Shown here one piece after another: positions 14,289 through 23,019 of a DNA stretch of 47,568 bases. Below the pieces are notes generated by a model. The model did not search any database. It worked only from the letters and a program-made list of their open reading frames with translations, and was not told the origin of the DNA. A program made the position numbers and the translations under genes. Every line of letters starts with the position of its first letter. Within the stretch, counting starts at the first letter, position 1. The stretch comes from Candidatus Saccharibacteria bacterium UBA2952 (GTDB lineage: Bacteria > Patescibacteriota > Saccharimonadia > Saccharimonadales > Saccharimonadaceae), in assembly GCA_002348605.1 (NCBI GenBank), contig DEBQ01000003.1, positions 1 to 47,568 of the forward strand, read 5' to 3'.

Positions 14289-16403
14289 TTACTGTTCGAC
14301 GTCTTTCATTGTCAGACTGAGCCGTCCGCGTTCATCGATGGCAGTCAGCTTAACCTTAACTACCTGGCCTTCGTGCAGTACGTCGGTCACATTCTCGATT
14401 CGCTTGTCACTAAGTTGCGAAATGTGGACCATACCGTCGATTCCCGGCATGATGTTCACGAATGCGCCGAAGTCCTTGATTGAAACGACCGTGCCTTCGT
14501 AAATACGGCCAACTTCTGGCTCTTCTGTCAGGCTCTTAATCCAATCGATTGCTTTTTGGATGTTCTCACCGTTCGGGCTGGCGACGGTAATCAGACCGTC
14601 GTCCTTGATGTCGATTTCGGCACCAGTTTCGGCGGTAATCTTGTTAATGACTTCCCCGCCCTTACCAATAACGGCGCCGATTTTGTCGGGGTTAATCTTA
14701 ATCTTTTCAATTCGCGGTGCGTGCGGGCTGAGTGATACGCGTGGAGCGGCGATGGTCGACAGCATGTGCTCAAGAATGTGCAAACGGCCGGCTTTGGCCT
14801 TTTCGATCGCTTGTTGCAAGATCTCAACTGGCAAACCGTGGACCTTCATATCCATTTGGACAGCCGTGATTCCCTTTTCGGTTCCAGTAACCTTGAAGTC
14901 CATGTCACCAGCAAAATCTTCGGCGTCAGCAATGTCGCTAAGCACATATGGTGTATCGCCGTCTAACATGAGTCCCATGGCAATACCGCTAACCGGGCGC
15001 TTAAGCGGCACACCGGCGTCCATAAGCGCTAGTACGCTTGAACAGGTGGCGGCCATGCTGGTCGAACCGTTCTGGCTCATGATTTCGGTGACGCTACGGA
15101 TGGCATACGGAAATTCTTCTTCGCTTGGCAGCATTGGAAGCACCGCGCGTTCTGCCAGGTAGCCGTGGCCGATTTCTCGGCGGCCAGGTGAACCGAGGCG
15201 GCGGACTTCGCCAACCGTGTAGCCTGGTGCGTTGTAGTGGTGCATGTAGCGGCGTTCGCCGTCGGTGACTTCCATAGTGTCGACCATCTGCGCGTAACTT
15301 AAAGGAGCTAACGTCACGATGTTCATACCCTGGGTAACACCGCGAGTAAACAGGCTTGAGCCGTGGGCACGCGGCAGAATACCGACTTCTGAACTTAGGG
15401 GGCGAATTTCATCGAGCGCGCGGCCGTCAGGACGGGTCTGCTCTTCAACGATGCCGCGGCGAACATCTTTGTGCAGCGCACTGGTGAATGCTTCGTCGTA
15501 TTCGTCCCGTAGGTCTTCGTAGTCTTCGGTGTGCTGTTCGGCCATCTGTTCGTGGAAGGCCCAGCGCAGGTCGTTGACTTGTTCGTTACGTTCCGGGTAC
15601 GGGTGGCGTAGTTTTTCGCCGAGTTTGCCATGCACCCACTCGTCGACTTCGGCCTGAATGTCCTCGTTCGGGAGTACCAATGTATAATCAAGTGCTTTTG
15701 GTGCCAGCTTAGCAGTCAGTTCTTTTTGCAAAGCGATGGCTGGCTGGTACGCATCGAATGCCCAGGCCAGCGCGGCAGCCAGGTCGGCTTCTGACACTTC
15801 GTTGGCCCCAGCTTCGACCATGGTAATGCCGCTTTCGATACCGGCAACAACGAGGTCAAGGTCGCTGGCTTCGCGTTCTTCGGGCGTTAGGAAGGCTTTA
15901 AATTCACCGTTTACGCGTCCAACGCGAAGTCCGGCTACAGGGCCGTCAAATGGCGCACCACTGAGCATAAGAGCGGTCGACGCTGCGATCATGGCAATAG
16001 AATCTGGCCGGAAGCTTGGGTCCATGGAAAGAACGCTTGAGACCACCTGGACTTCTTGGCGATAGCCTTTTGGGAACAGTGGTCGGATTGGGCGGTCGAT
16101 CAAGCGGCCAATCAGAATAGCTTCGTCACTTGGGCGGCCTTCACGCTTGATGAACCGGCTGCCAGAAATCTTGCCGGCTGCATACATTTTTTCTTCATAG
16201 TCGATTGACAGCGGAAAGTAATCCAACACGACTGGCCGCGTTCCGACCATGGTCGTACCCAGAATCACGGTGTCACCGTAGCGCACCAGCACGCTGGCAG
16301 TGGTCCTAAAGCCGACACGGTTTACTTCGAGCGTCAGTGGTTTTCCCAAAAAATCAGTCGAAACCGAGACGATTTCTTTCCCGTTCGGGTTGATAGTAGA
16401 CAT
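14289..16403 (-). CDS. pnp: Polynucleotide phosphorylase
   Basis: Phosphorolytic 3'-5' exoribonuclease and polymerase. The start at 16403 (MSTINPNGKEIV) is chosen because AAGGAGG lies 7-8 nt upstream; the in-frame ATG at 16409 is too close and the upstream extension looks non-coding. Two RNase PH-like domains surround an alpha-helical linker. The active-site region DAEDFAGDMDFKVTG is intact. KH (IGAVIGKGGEVINKI) and S1 (GRIYEGTVVSIKDFGAFV) domains close the 704-residue protein. Together with RNase J and Orn it forms the window's RNA-decay set. Confidence 0.96.
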   Translation of the reverse strand: MSTINPNGKEIVSVSTDFLGKPLTLEVNRVGFRTTASVLVRYGDTVILGTTMVGTRPVVLDYFPLSIDYEEKMYAAGKISGSRFIKREGRPSDEAILIGRLIDRPIRPLFPKGYRQEVQVVSSVLSMDPSFRPDSIAMIAASTALMLSGAPFDGPVAGLRVGRVNGEFKAFLTPEEREASDLDLVVAGIESGITMVEAGANEVSEADLAAALAWAFDAYQPAIALQKELTAKLAPKALDYTLVLPNEDIQAEVDEWVHGKLGEKLRHPYPERNEQVNDLRWAFHEQMAEQHTEDYEDLRDEYDEAFTSALHKDVRRGIVEEQTRPDGRALDEIRPLSSEVGILPRAHGSSLFTRGVTQGMNIVTLAPLSYAQMVDTMEVTDGERRYMHHYNAPGYTVGEVRRLGSPGRREIGHGYLAERAVLPMLPSEEEFPYAIRSVTEIMSQNGSTSMAATCSSVLALMDAGVPLKRPVSGIAMGLMLDGDTPYVLSDIADAEDFAGDMDFKVTGTEKGITAVQMDMKVHGLPVEILQQAIEKAKAGRLHILEHMLSTIAAPRVSLSPHAPRIEKIKINPDKIGAVIGKGGEVINKITAETGAEIDIKDDGLITVASPNGENIQKAIDWIKSLTEEPEVGRIYEGTVVSIKDFGAFVNIMPGIDGMVHISQLSDKRIENVTDVLHEGQVVKVKLTAIDERGRLSLTMKDVEQ

Positions 16404-16532
16404 AGGCATGTCCTCCTTCTTGTGGTGCGGAGAGTAACAGGTATGAAGGCTCATGGGAGCGCTCGTATCTATCACCGTCCGCGTTTAATACCCCTTTAGT
16501 ATACAACAGATGAGGCGTCAGTGACAGCGCTA

Positions 16533-17330
16533 CTACGCGACGTCTCGGGAGCGGAAGGATACGATTGACAGTGCCAGTAGCACGATTGTGACCGCACCAA
16601 ACACGGCGACGTCTTTAAGGTCGATACCGTTCTTTACAATGTCAGCTGCCGGGAAATAATGTAGCAGTGACAGAGGCTCATAGTCTTGAAGCCAGTCAAC
16701 GGCTTGGCTGAACGTACTCAACAAAAAGCTACCGATAACGATAAGAATACTGATTCCAGTCGCCACCGAACGCTTGCCGGTCGCAAGACCAATTGCAAAC
16801 GGAATGGTGCCAAACGTCACCATGATAAGCAGGGTCATGGCGCTTAGCCGTGCCGAGATGTCCGGCTCGATACTCGCAATGTCGATGAACGGCAGCACCG
16901 CGTAAATACCCGCCACCATGCCAAACCCAATGACGACCATAATGGTCAGCATGGCTAACCAGCGCTCAATAAGCAATTTAGTTCGCGATACCGGAAGGCT
17001 TAGAATTGTCCGAAGCTCACCTTTTTCTTCGTCGGCAACCGAAATACCGATTCCCAATATAATCGACATAATACCGGCAATAATCGGCATGCGGATATCA
17101 AATAGCTGCGATGCGATATAGGTGTCAAAACGCGTCAGGTCGGCAAGACTACCCACCAAGCCTTTGAACGCAGCTGGCATGCCTTCGAGCAGCGAACTGA
17201 TCGACCCTTCCTGGTGCATGGCCGGGTAAAAACTGGCCATCAGCGCCGAAATTGCCATAAATCCCAACGTCCAGCCCAATAGAAAGAACCGTTTATCGTA
17301 CAAAGTTTTCAGGTACACCGAGCGCATCAT
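16533..17330 (-). CDS. ABC-2 type transporter permease
   Basis: A 265-residue integral membrane protein with about six helices and a large external loop after the first (residues about 35-95). The layout is that of ABC-2 exporter permeases of the ABC-2 transporter type 3 group. It overlaps the ATPase gene by four bases, so the two form one transporter. Substrate is unknown; relatives export antibiotics, lipids or peptides. Confidence 0.88.
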   Translation of the reverse strand: MMRSVYLKTLYDKRFFLLGWTLGFMAISALMASFYPAMHQEGSISSLLEGMPAAFKGLVGSLADLTRFDTYIASQLFDIRMPIIAGIMSIILGIGISVADEEKGELRTILSLPVSRTKLLIERWLAMLTIMVVIGFGMVAGIYAVLPFIDIASIEPDISARLSAMTLLIMVTFGTIPFAIGLATGKRSVATGISILIVIGSFLLSTFSQAVDWLQDYEPLSLLHYFPAADIVKNGIDLKDVAVFGAVTIVLLALSIVSFRSRDVA

Positions 17331-18241
17331 GGTGTGTTTCCTTCCGTTTCATAGAGCGAATGGAACGTTTCTTCTAGGTTGTATTCGCTCACTTCGATGT
17401 CTTTGAGCTGTTTGACCGCAGCTAGCCAGCTTTGCAGCTCGGAAACGTCGCCCTTGTAAACGAATGATAGTGTTAAAAGATCGTTTTCGAACGTCGTTTC
17501 AACATCTTCAGCTTTTTTGGGTGGTTTGGTCGGTCGGTACCCGCTTTTTATGGTAATGCGCTTGCCGCCCATGGCCATTAGTTGCTGGGTGTCGACATCT
17601 TCAATGAACTGTCCGTTTTTCATAAGAATGACGCGGCTGCAAGCACTCATAACTTCCTGCAAGTAATGGCTGGACATGAACACGGTCGTGCCGCGGGCCT
17701 GCACTTCTTTAATTAGCTCTAAGAACGCTTCTTGCATGGCCGGGTCAAGGCCACTGCTTGGTTCGTCCAAAATAACGACGTCGGGGTCTGTCGCGAAGGC
17801 GGCTATTAGCGCTATTTTTTGCTTGTTGCCGCGCGACAGGTTCTTAAATTTCTTGTTAAGGTCAGGTGAAAACCGTTCCGTAAGTGCCTGCAACCAGCTG
17901 CGGTCTTTCGTGCCCGACTGACGCAGCAAAAAGTCTAGGTACTGACGGCCGGTAAGCGTCGCTGGTAACTCCATGTCGCCGGCAGCATAGCCAATCCGTT
18001 CGTGCGACCGATGCGCATTCTGCGGCGTCACGTCCTTGCCAAACAGGCGTACCGTGCCCTCGGTCGGCTTAATAAACCCCATTAGCATACTAATTGCTGT
18101 GGTCTTCCCTGCGCCGTTCGCCCCAACGAACCCGACGACTTCACCCTTAGAAATTGCCACACTAGCCTTTGAAACCGCTTTGAACGAACCAAACCGCTTG
18201 GTTACATCAACCAGCTCAATAACCGGCGTAGTATCACTCAT
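17327..18241 (-). CDS. ABC transporter ATP-binding protein
   Basis: A 304-residue ATPase with Walker A GANGAGKTT (about residues 39-47), signature LSRGNKQKI, Walker B VVILDEPSSGLDP and switch His in SSHYL. The C-terminal 80 residues form the accessory domain common in exporter ATPases of the CcmA type. A -10 TACAAT ends six bases before the ATG, with an extended TGC, so the mRNA may be leaderless. Partner permease is immediately downstream. Confidence 0.95.
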   Translation of the reverse strand: MSDTTPVIELVDVTKRFGSFKAVSKASVAISKGEVVGFVGANGAGKTTAISMLMGFIKPTEGTVRLFGKDVTPQNAHRSHERIGYAAGDMELPATLTGRQYLDFLLRQSGTKDRSWLQALTERFSPDLNKKFKNLSRGNKQKIALIAAFATDPDVVILDEPSSGLDPAMQEAFLELIKEVQARGTTVFMSSHYLQEVMSACSRVILMKNGQFIEDVDTQQLMAMGGKRITIKSGYRPTKPPKKAEDVETTFENDLLTLSFVYKGDVSELQSWLAAVKQLKDIEVSEYNLEETFHSLYETEGNTP

Positions 18242-18247
18242 GCTTAC

Positions 18248-18253
18248 ATTGTA
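18248..18253 (-). promoter_or_regulatory. Extended -10 of ABC operon, leaderless type
   Basis: TACAAT preceded by TGC, six nt from the ATG. No convincing -35. Confidence 0.55.
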
Positions 18254-18271
18254 GCACCGTGTGAAAAAGGT

Positions 18272-18311
18272 ATCTGCAAAAGAAAAACTCCGCTGTTATT
18301 TGCGGAGTTTT
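18272..18311 (-). terminator. rpsO terminator overlapping its stop codon
   Basis: Stem AAAACTCCGC/GCGGAGTTTT with an 8-nt loop, then TTTTTCTTTT on the minus strand. The 5' arm is made of the last rpsO codons and the stop lies in the loop. Confidence 0.92.
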
Positions 18312-18562
18312 AGTTTGGCAACAACTGCCTTGTAGGCTTCGAAGTCGCGTCGTTCCAGGTATTTCAGCAACCGCTTGCGGCGTCCGACCATCTGAATCAG
18401 ACCGCGGCGAGCCATGTGATCACCTTTGTTACCCTTCAGGTGCTCAGTAATCTCGCGGATACGGCTGGTCAGGACTGATACCTGCGCCTGTGGGCTACCG
18501 ACATCCGTCTTGTGGGTACGGGTCAGGTCGATTGCTTTGGCCTTATCTTCTTTTGTAATCAT
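18296..18562 (-). CDS. rpsO: Small ribosomal subunit protein uS15
   Basis: An 88-residue S15 that binds 16S rRNA helices and nucleates the platform. MITKEDKAKAIDLTRTHKTD, GSPQAQVSVLT and GLIQMVGRRKRLLKYLERRD are diagnostic. I start at the ATG at 18562; the TTG directly before it is the other option. A TTGCTT-17-TACAAT promoter ends nine bases before this ATG, so the transcript is probably leaderless. The last codons form the terminator stem. Confidence 0.96.
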   Translation of the reverse strand: MITKEDKAKAIDLTRTHKTDVGSPQAQVSVLTSRIREITEHLKGNKGDHMARRGLIQMVGRRKRLLKYLERRDFEAYKAVVAKLKLRK

Positions 18563-18571
18563 CAAGGGTAT

Positions 18572-18600
18572 ATTGTACCAGGGTTAAACGGATTAAGCAA
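18572..18600 (-). promoter_or_regulatory. rpsO promoter, leaderless type
   Basis: -35 TTGCTT, 17-nt spacer, -10 TACAAT, ending nine nt before the ATG. Confidence 0.75.
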
Positions 18601-18609
18601 TCCCTTAGC

Positions 18610-19470
18610 TTAGGTCCACAGTTCGACGACCGGATCGTCAATTTCGCGGTGCAAGGTCATTGTCATTAAATGGGCCTGAATCTGCAGGTCGTCTTTACGC
18701 ATAAGGTTGATAAGCAGTTGGTACGCTAGCCTTGAGGCACGGAGCAGCAGTTCGTCTTCCGGGTCAGGGTGTTCGTCGAGCATGGCGCGCTGTAAACTCC
18801 CCACCCATTCAACCATAGGGTACTTCTGTTCCATAGTACGCTGAAGCGTCCCCATGAAATCCGGAAGCAGCTCATGCGCCCGTATGAGGTAGGGCTTGGT
18901 CGCATACTGGTACAGCCGTGTCCGATTCATGAATTCCAATCCGTCCTCGCCTTCTTCGGGGAGGGACGGAGCGGCCGACAGAATGGCCGGAAAGTTATTG
19001 TAGGCACTTCCCGCATCGAATAACCGCCGCCCGAAAGCTTTGTCGTCAAAATCTTCAGGCAGGACATCATGGAAGACGGTATTGTCGTCGGGCCAGCCAA
19101 CACCCTTAGCCTCCATAGATTCGGCGGCGACAAGCAACGCTGGATCGATGCGCTGAAGCCTGTCTTTCGTTAGTGGGCGACCGGGCTGGGCAAGCTCATT
19201 TAAGTGTGGATGCAGTAGCGTTTCCGCCAGTGTTTGTTCGGTTGATATAATTTCGTGCGCATCAGGGTCTTGTTGCAACATGTTGTGCTGGGTCCGAAAT
19301 ACTTCGAGACGCAGTGAACCTTCGTACGAATTGGGGTCAAGATTGAGGTTGCGATGTTCGTGCGGTTCGCGCAGCGCGATCAAACGCACCATAGCCAGCG
19401 CGGCGCGGCGGTGCGCTTCACGGGCGTCTTGTTTCGCCTTTTCAGAAGCTTCAAAAGATTCATGAGCCAT
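18610..19470 (-). CDS. Unknown soluble alpha-helical protein
   Basis: A 286-residue protein, acidic, rich in Glu, Leu, Arg and Pro. The N-terminal 30 residues are a charged helix rich in Ala, Lys and Arg. No signal peptide or membrane helix is visible, and no catalytic motif was recognised. It is a single gene between truB and rpsO, both leftward. The long open frame, normal codon usage and convincing AT-rich flanks support it as real. Confidence 0.7.
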   Translation of the reverse strand: MAHESFEASEKAKQDAREAHRRAALAMVRLIALREPHEHRNLNLDPNSYEGSLRLEVFRTQHNMLQQDPDAHEIISTEQTLAETLLHPHLNELAQPGRPLTKDRLQRIDPALLVAAESMEAKGVGWPDDNTVFHDVLPEDFDDKAFGRRLFDAGSAYNNFPAILSAAPSLPEEGEDGLEFMNRTRLYQYATKPYLIRAHELLPDFMGTLQRTMEQKYPMVEWVGSLQRAMLDEHPDPEDELLLRASRLAYQLLINLMRKDDLQIQAHLMTMTLHREIDDPVVELWT

Positions 19471-19512
19471 AATTTGTTAATTATAGCACTTATTCTTATT
19501 TTAGTCAATAGC

Positions 19513-20193
19513 CTAGAGGGTTGACAGCTCGTTGGAGTCGCGAATATCTAAATCACCAATCGACGTGCGCCGCAGCTCTTTGCAGTACGCACCGGTTGCT
19601 AGTGCATCGCCTATGTCCTGCGCTAGGCTACGGATATATGTGCCTGAACTGACGCGGGTACGGATTCTTAATTCCGGATAGGCGTAATTAGTGACTTCGA
19701 TGGAATGAATCGTCACCTGGCGGCTCGGAATCTCGACTTCTTTTCCTTTGCGTGCCAATTTGTACGCCCGCTGGCCACCGATTTTGATAGCACTGTAGAT
19801 CGGCGGGATTTGCGTGATTTGCCCTAAGAATTGCTTAAGAACAGCATGTACTTCGTTTTCAGACGGCTCTTTGTCGCTTTGTGATGTAAGTTCGCCTTCC
19901 GGGTCCCCTGTTGTGCTTACGGTACCGAGCTGAATTGTCGCTTCGTACGTTTTATCCTGCTTTAAAAACTCATCGGAGCGTTTAGTGGCATCGCCGAGCA
20001 GAATAATAAGCAGCCCCGTCGCAAAGGGGTCGAGCGTACCCGCGTGGCCAACCCGAAGTTGTCGTTTTGTCGGCGTGACGCTGGCGGCCTTAAACTGTGC
20101 CTTTCTAGCACCACGAAGCTTGGCAACGACGTCAAAACTCGTCCAGCCTGCTGGTTTATCAATCAGTAGAATACCGTCCTTCGTAAGGTCCAT
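19513..20193 (-). CDS. truB: tRNA pseudouridine(55) synthase TruB
   Basis: Forms pseudouridine 55 in the T-arm of tRNAs. LLIDKPAGWTSFDVV opens the catalytic domain, and the catalytic Asp is in AGTLDPFATGLL near residue 56. Later blocks IYSAIKIGGQRAYKLARKG and VSSGTYIRSLAQDIG are family hallmarks. At 226 residues it lacks the C-terminal PUA-type domain of longer homologues. A TATACT -10 box lies eight nt before the ATG. Confidence 0.95.
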   Translation of the reverse strand: MDLTKDGILLIDKPAGWTSFDVVAKLRGARKAQFKAASVTPTKRQLRVGHAGTLDPFATGLLIILLGDATKRSDEFLKQDKTYEATIQLGTVSTTGDPEGELTSQSDKEPSENEVHAVLKQFLGQITQIPPIYSAIKIGGQRAYKLARKGKEVEIPSRQVTIHSIEVTNYAYPELRIRTRVSSGTYIRSLAQDIGDALATGAYCKELRRTSIGDLDIRDSNELSTL

Positions 20194-20201
20194 AGGTCTC
20201 T

Positions 20202-20207
20202 AGTATA
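20202..20207 (-). promoter_or_regulatory. truB -10 box, leaderless type
   Basis: TATACT, eight nt upstream of the ATG; -35 weak (TTTCTT at 17-nt spacing). Confidence 0.55.
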
Positions 20208-20272
20208 CTTTGAGCATTTGAGTGAAGAAAGAATATATACTTTCTTCCGAAAAGCGGAGAAGTACACCATAG

Positions 20273-20278
20273 TATACT
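20273..20278 (+). promoter_or_regulatory. -10 box of the PIG-L gene, leaderless type
   Basis: TATACT ends six nt before the ATG at 20285. It diverges from the truB -10 box about 65 bp away. Confidence 0.55.
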
Positions 20279-20284
20279 GAAACT

Positions 20285-20980
20285 ATGAAACAAGTGACCA
20301 TTGGTATATTTGCCCACCCCGACGACGAAAGTAACGGACCTAGCGGCACGCTCCTTAAGATGGTACAGGACGGCACCGACGTTCACCTGCTACTGCTGAC
20401 CGACGGCGAGGCCGGCACTAACCCGACTGATGCACCTGACCTTGGTAAGATCCGGCTCGATGAATGGTCACGTTCGGCCGAACTGATTGGCGCAAAAAGC
20501 ACGGCCGCCCTGCACTTTCCGGACGGCGAACTGAGCCATAGTATGCACATTGCCATTGGTGCGGCGCTGCATGCCGAAGTGCACCGGGTTATTAACGACT
20601 ACGCCGAGCCGATTGAGCTATCAGTCATGACGTTTGATTTACTTGGCCTCACCGGTCACCTGGACCACATTGCTGCCAGTTACCTTGCGACCCACCAGTT
20701 TTACAGCCTGAAGAATGACACGCCGAATAATGTAACTATGGGAGAACTATGGTACTTCTGCCTTAGCCAAGAGCAGGCTCCCAACACTGAATGGACCGAC
20801 TATTACATGCCTATTGGGCGCGACAAGTCGTATATCAACCGCATAGTCGATGTCTCGGGCGTTTTAGAACGAAAATATGCGGTAATTGACGCGCATGTCA
20901 GCCAAATTGCGGATGCTGAAACCTTAAAGCAGCTTGGTGACAAGCTGCTTTCTGAAGAACATTTCCACGTCGTTTCTTAG
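20285..20980 (+). CDS. PIG-L/LmbE family N-deacetylase
   Basis: Zinc-dependent deacetylase of the PIG-L superfamily, which removes acetyl groups from GlcNAc-linked substrates in glycolipid, mycothiol or bacillithiol synthesis. The signature AHPDDES is at residues 11-17, and a second zinc-ligand region is GHLDHIAA near residue 128. The 231-residue length fits. Substrate cannot be told; no thiol-synthesis partner is adjacent. Its 3' coding end contains a perfect hairpin that may stop opposing transcription. Confidence 0.9.
   Translation: MKQVTIGIFAHPDDESNGPSGTLLKMVQDGTDVHLLLLTDGEAGTNPTDAPDLGKIRLDEWSRSAELIGAKSTAALHFPDGELSHSMHIAIGAALHAEVHRVINDYAEPIELSVMTFDLLGLTGHLDHIAASYLATHQFYSLKNDTPNNVTMGELWYFCLSQEQAPNTEWTDYYMPIGRDKSYINRIVDVSGVLERKYAVIDAHVSQIADAETLKQLGDKLLSEEHFHVVS
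20926..20951 (-). terminator. Hairpin inside PIG-L coding end, likely terminator for opposing gene
   Basis: AAAGCAGCTTG and CAAGCTGCTTT form an 11-bp perfect stem around GTGA. It lies about 32 nt past the stop of the leftward 20983-22836 gene, within the PIG-L codons. Confidence 0.6.
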
Positions 20981-20982
20981 GG

Positions 20983-22836
20983 TTACTGACCAGGGATATT
21001 GAACTGGTTCGGGTCTTTTGGAGCCGCTGGCTTTGGCGGTTCCGGTGGTACCGGCGGCAATCCTCCACCGAAGATTTGCCCTAGTTGCTCTGGCGGAAGT
21101 GGTCCCTGCGGAGCTGGGAACGTTGGCAGCGGTGGCGGTGGTGGGAGCTGTGAAAAGTCGACCGGTGCAGGCGCTGGCTGCGGCTCGCTAGTGAGCGGCG
21201 ACGGAACGACTGGTTCGGCTTGTTCTACGACCGCCTGCTGCGCTGCAGGAGCTTGCTCAGGCGCTGGCACTGGCGGCTGCGCAGTTGGGAGCGGCGTTGC
21301 TTCGTAGGCCAATTCTACGGCTGAACGGGCTGCGGCGTGATCTTCGTGACGGTTCTTGCGGTCAATATCTTCAAGCGTCTCAAGTGGTGGCACGGCTTCT
21401 GAGCCGGGTGCAGAAGCTGCGGCCGGTGCTTCAGCTGGTGCTTCTACCGGTTCCGCAGGCTTTTCATCTTTGAAAATATCAACGCTTTCTGGTTCGGTGG
21501 ATTCGGCGGCGGCCGCATTGAACGGCGCCTGGAAACTCGGCTGGTTGTCGCCGATATATTTACTGCCATGACTAAGAATGGTTTTGTTGCGGTCACCTTC
21601 AAGTTCGAGTTCTTTGTCGTGCTGCGCCTGTTCTGTAGTGGCGTTTAGCGTACCGCCCATGGAAGGCTCTTGATCGTCTGGCGCCTGGGCTTCAGCAACC
21701 GGTGGCAAAACGTTCTCGGCTGCTTGGTCAAGTTCGGCGTTGGCCGATGCCAAATCTGTTTGCAAATCGCTCACTGACGGAGTGTTTGCGGCTGGCGCGA
21801 CCTGCGACAACTGCTCTGCTAGTTCTTCTTCGGCCGTTTTGGCGGCTTCTTGTTGCTGTTCGGCGGCTGTTTGGGCAGCGACTTCTTCGAGCGAGCCTTC
21901 TTTTTCGTGGTTGATGGCCAGCTCACCATCGGCGGCGGCCTTCTTTTTCTTCTTTGATTCCTGTTTGGAAACTTGGGTTGATTCGCCTTCGTTCAGGTCT
22001 ACCGTGCCGTCGGAGTTCTCCCCACCGTCAGACGAGGTGGAGCTGTCGTCTTCGGGTTTGTCTGGACCGATTTCGTGAGCTTCTTCAAGTTTGGCCGCGA
22101 TAAGCTGCTGATTGGCGCCGGCTGCCATAAGTTGGGCGGCCATAGTCATGACCTTGCTACTGGTCTTGTTGTTAGAGAACCGGTCGGTTGCGGCCACGAT
22201 ACCGGTCAAAAACGCCGTCGCTATCTGTTCGTCCAGTACCGGTTTGTCGGTTTTCAGAGCTTCAGAGATGGACACGAGCATTTCAGCCAAGCTGCTGGCG
22301 TTCGGCTCGTTCCAGTCAATCTGGCCGAGTTCACTGGAGTTTTCACCGCAGCTGAGCGTCGCGACCGTAGCGTCATGCAGAATTTTGCCGTGTGCTGCCA
22401 GCGCCTTATCCAAGTTGTCTTGGTCTTTTACCCCTAGGGCAAGTACCAGTTCGACGTTGTAATCGCCCTGCGAGAAGTCCAGGTCGTCCTGCGTAATGGT
22501 GGTGCGATACGGGGTGATAAAGATCTTAACGACGTCGCCTTCTACCTTGTAGCGCAGATGGTCGGCTTTTTCTTTGTCGAGGGCGATAATGAAATCACGC
22601 AAGCTATCGACGGTGTTTTCGAAGGTCTTGTTGGGTTCCAAAAACGTAATGGCCGGTGGAATATCACCCGATACCACGGCGGTGGCATGTTTTTTCATGC
22701 CATTAAGCATACTGGTCAGGCCAAGTGCCGACGAAAGTTCGTCAACCGACGGGTTATTACTGACCGTCACCAAAATATTCGTCGAATTCTTTATCTTTTC
22801 GACGATTTGTTGGCGAGCATTCTGGCCGTCGTTCAT
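20983..22836 (-). CDS. Degenerate DHH-phosphoesterase-like protein with long disordered tail
   Basis: A 617-residue protein. The first ~265 residues resemble the DHH/NrnA-type phosphoesterase fold, with NNPSVDELSSALGLTSML where active enzymes have a HENPDGDALGSA-type motif. The metal-binding His and Asp are mostly replaced, so catalysis is doubtful. From about residue 265 the chain is acidic, then Lys-, Ala-, Glu-rich, and it ends in a Pro-rich segment with runs of four or more prolines. It has no signal peptide. Scaffold, nucleotide-sensing or RNA-binding roles are possible. Convergent with the PIG-L gene (two-base gap). Confidence 0.7.
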   Translation of the reverse strand: MNDGQNARQQIVEKIKNSTNILVTVSNNPSVDELSSALGLTSMLNGMKKHATAVVSGDIPPAITFLEPNKTFENTVDSLRDFIIALDKEKADHLRYKVEGDVVKIFITPYRTTITQDDLDFSQGDYNVELVLALGVKDQDNLDKALAAHGKILHDATVATLSCGENSSELGQIDWNEPNASSLAEMLVSISEALKTDKPVLDEQIATAFLTGIVAATDRFSNNKTSSKVMTMAAQLMAAGANQQLIAAKLEEAHEIGPDKPEDDSSTSSDGGENSDGTVDLNEGESTQVSKQESKKKKKAAADGELAINHEKEGSLEEVAAQTAAEQQQEAAKTAEEELAEQLSQVAPAANTPSVSDLQTDLASANAELDQAAENVLPPVAEAQAPDDQEPSMGGTLNATTEQAQHDKELELEGDRNKTILSHGSKYIGDNQPSFQAPFNAAAAESTEPESVDIFKDEKPAEPVEAPAEAPAAASAPGSEAVPPLETLEDIDRKNRHEDHAAARSAVELAYEATPLPTAQPPVPAPEQAPAAQQAVVEQAEPVVPSPLTSEPQPAPAPVDFSQLPPPPPLPTFPAPQGPLPPEQLGQIFGGGLPPVPPEPPKPAAPKDPNQFNIPGQ

Positions 22837-22889
22837 CTGTTTTTTACCTGTTTTTGTATTTTTATGGGACTTTGCAATTACATTACCAT

Positions 22890-22919
22890 AAGTATCTTAA
22901 AGCCGTCAACAAATTCATA
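22890..22919 (-). promoter_or_regulatory. Promoter of the DHH-like gene
   Basis: -35 TTGACG, 18-nt spacer, -10 TAATGT; about 50 nt of leader. The -10 is weak, so coordinates are approximate. Confidence 0.4.
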
Positions 22920-22936
22920 CCAAAATGCCTTACCCC

Positions 22937-22965
22937 TTTACAACAGAGGGAATTTGCACTATAAT
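22937..22965 (+). promoter_or_regulatory. rpsT promoter
   Basis: -35 TTTACA, 17-nt spacer, -10 TATAAT, with a leader of about 48 nt and AAAGGAAG before the ATG. Confidence 0.8.
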
Positions 22966-23019
22966 CTGCCCTTGACTAGCAATATAAATCTAATACGTAT
23001 TAAAGGAAGTTCTTAGTCC

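Noticed and set aside
21000..21310. Gly-rich plus-strand frame opposite the DHH-like gene's tail
   Set aside because: Complement of proline codons gives glycine; it is a compositional shadow.
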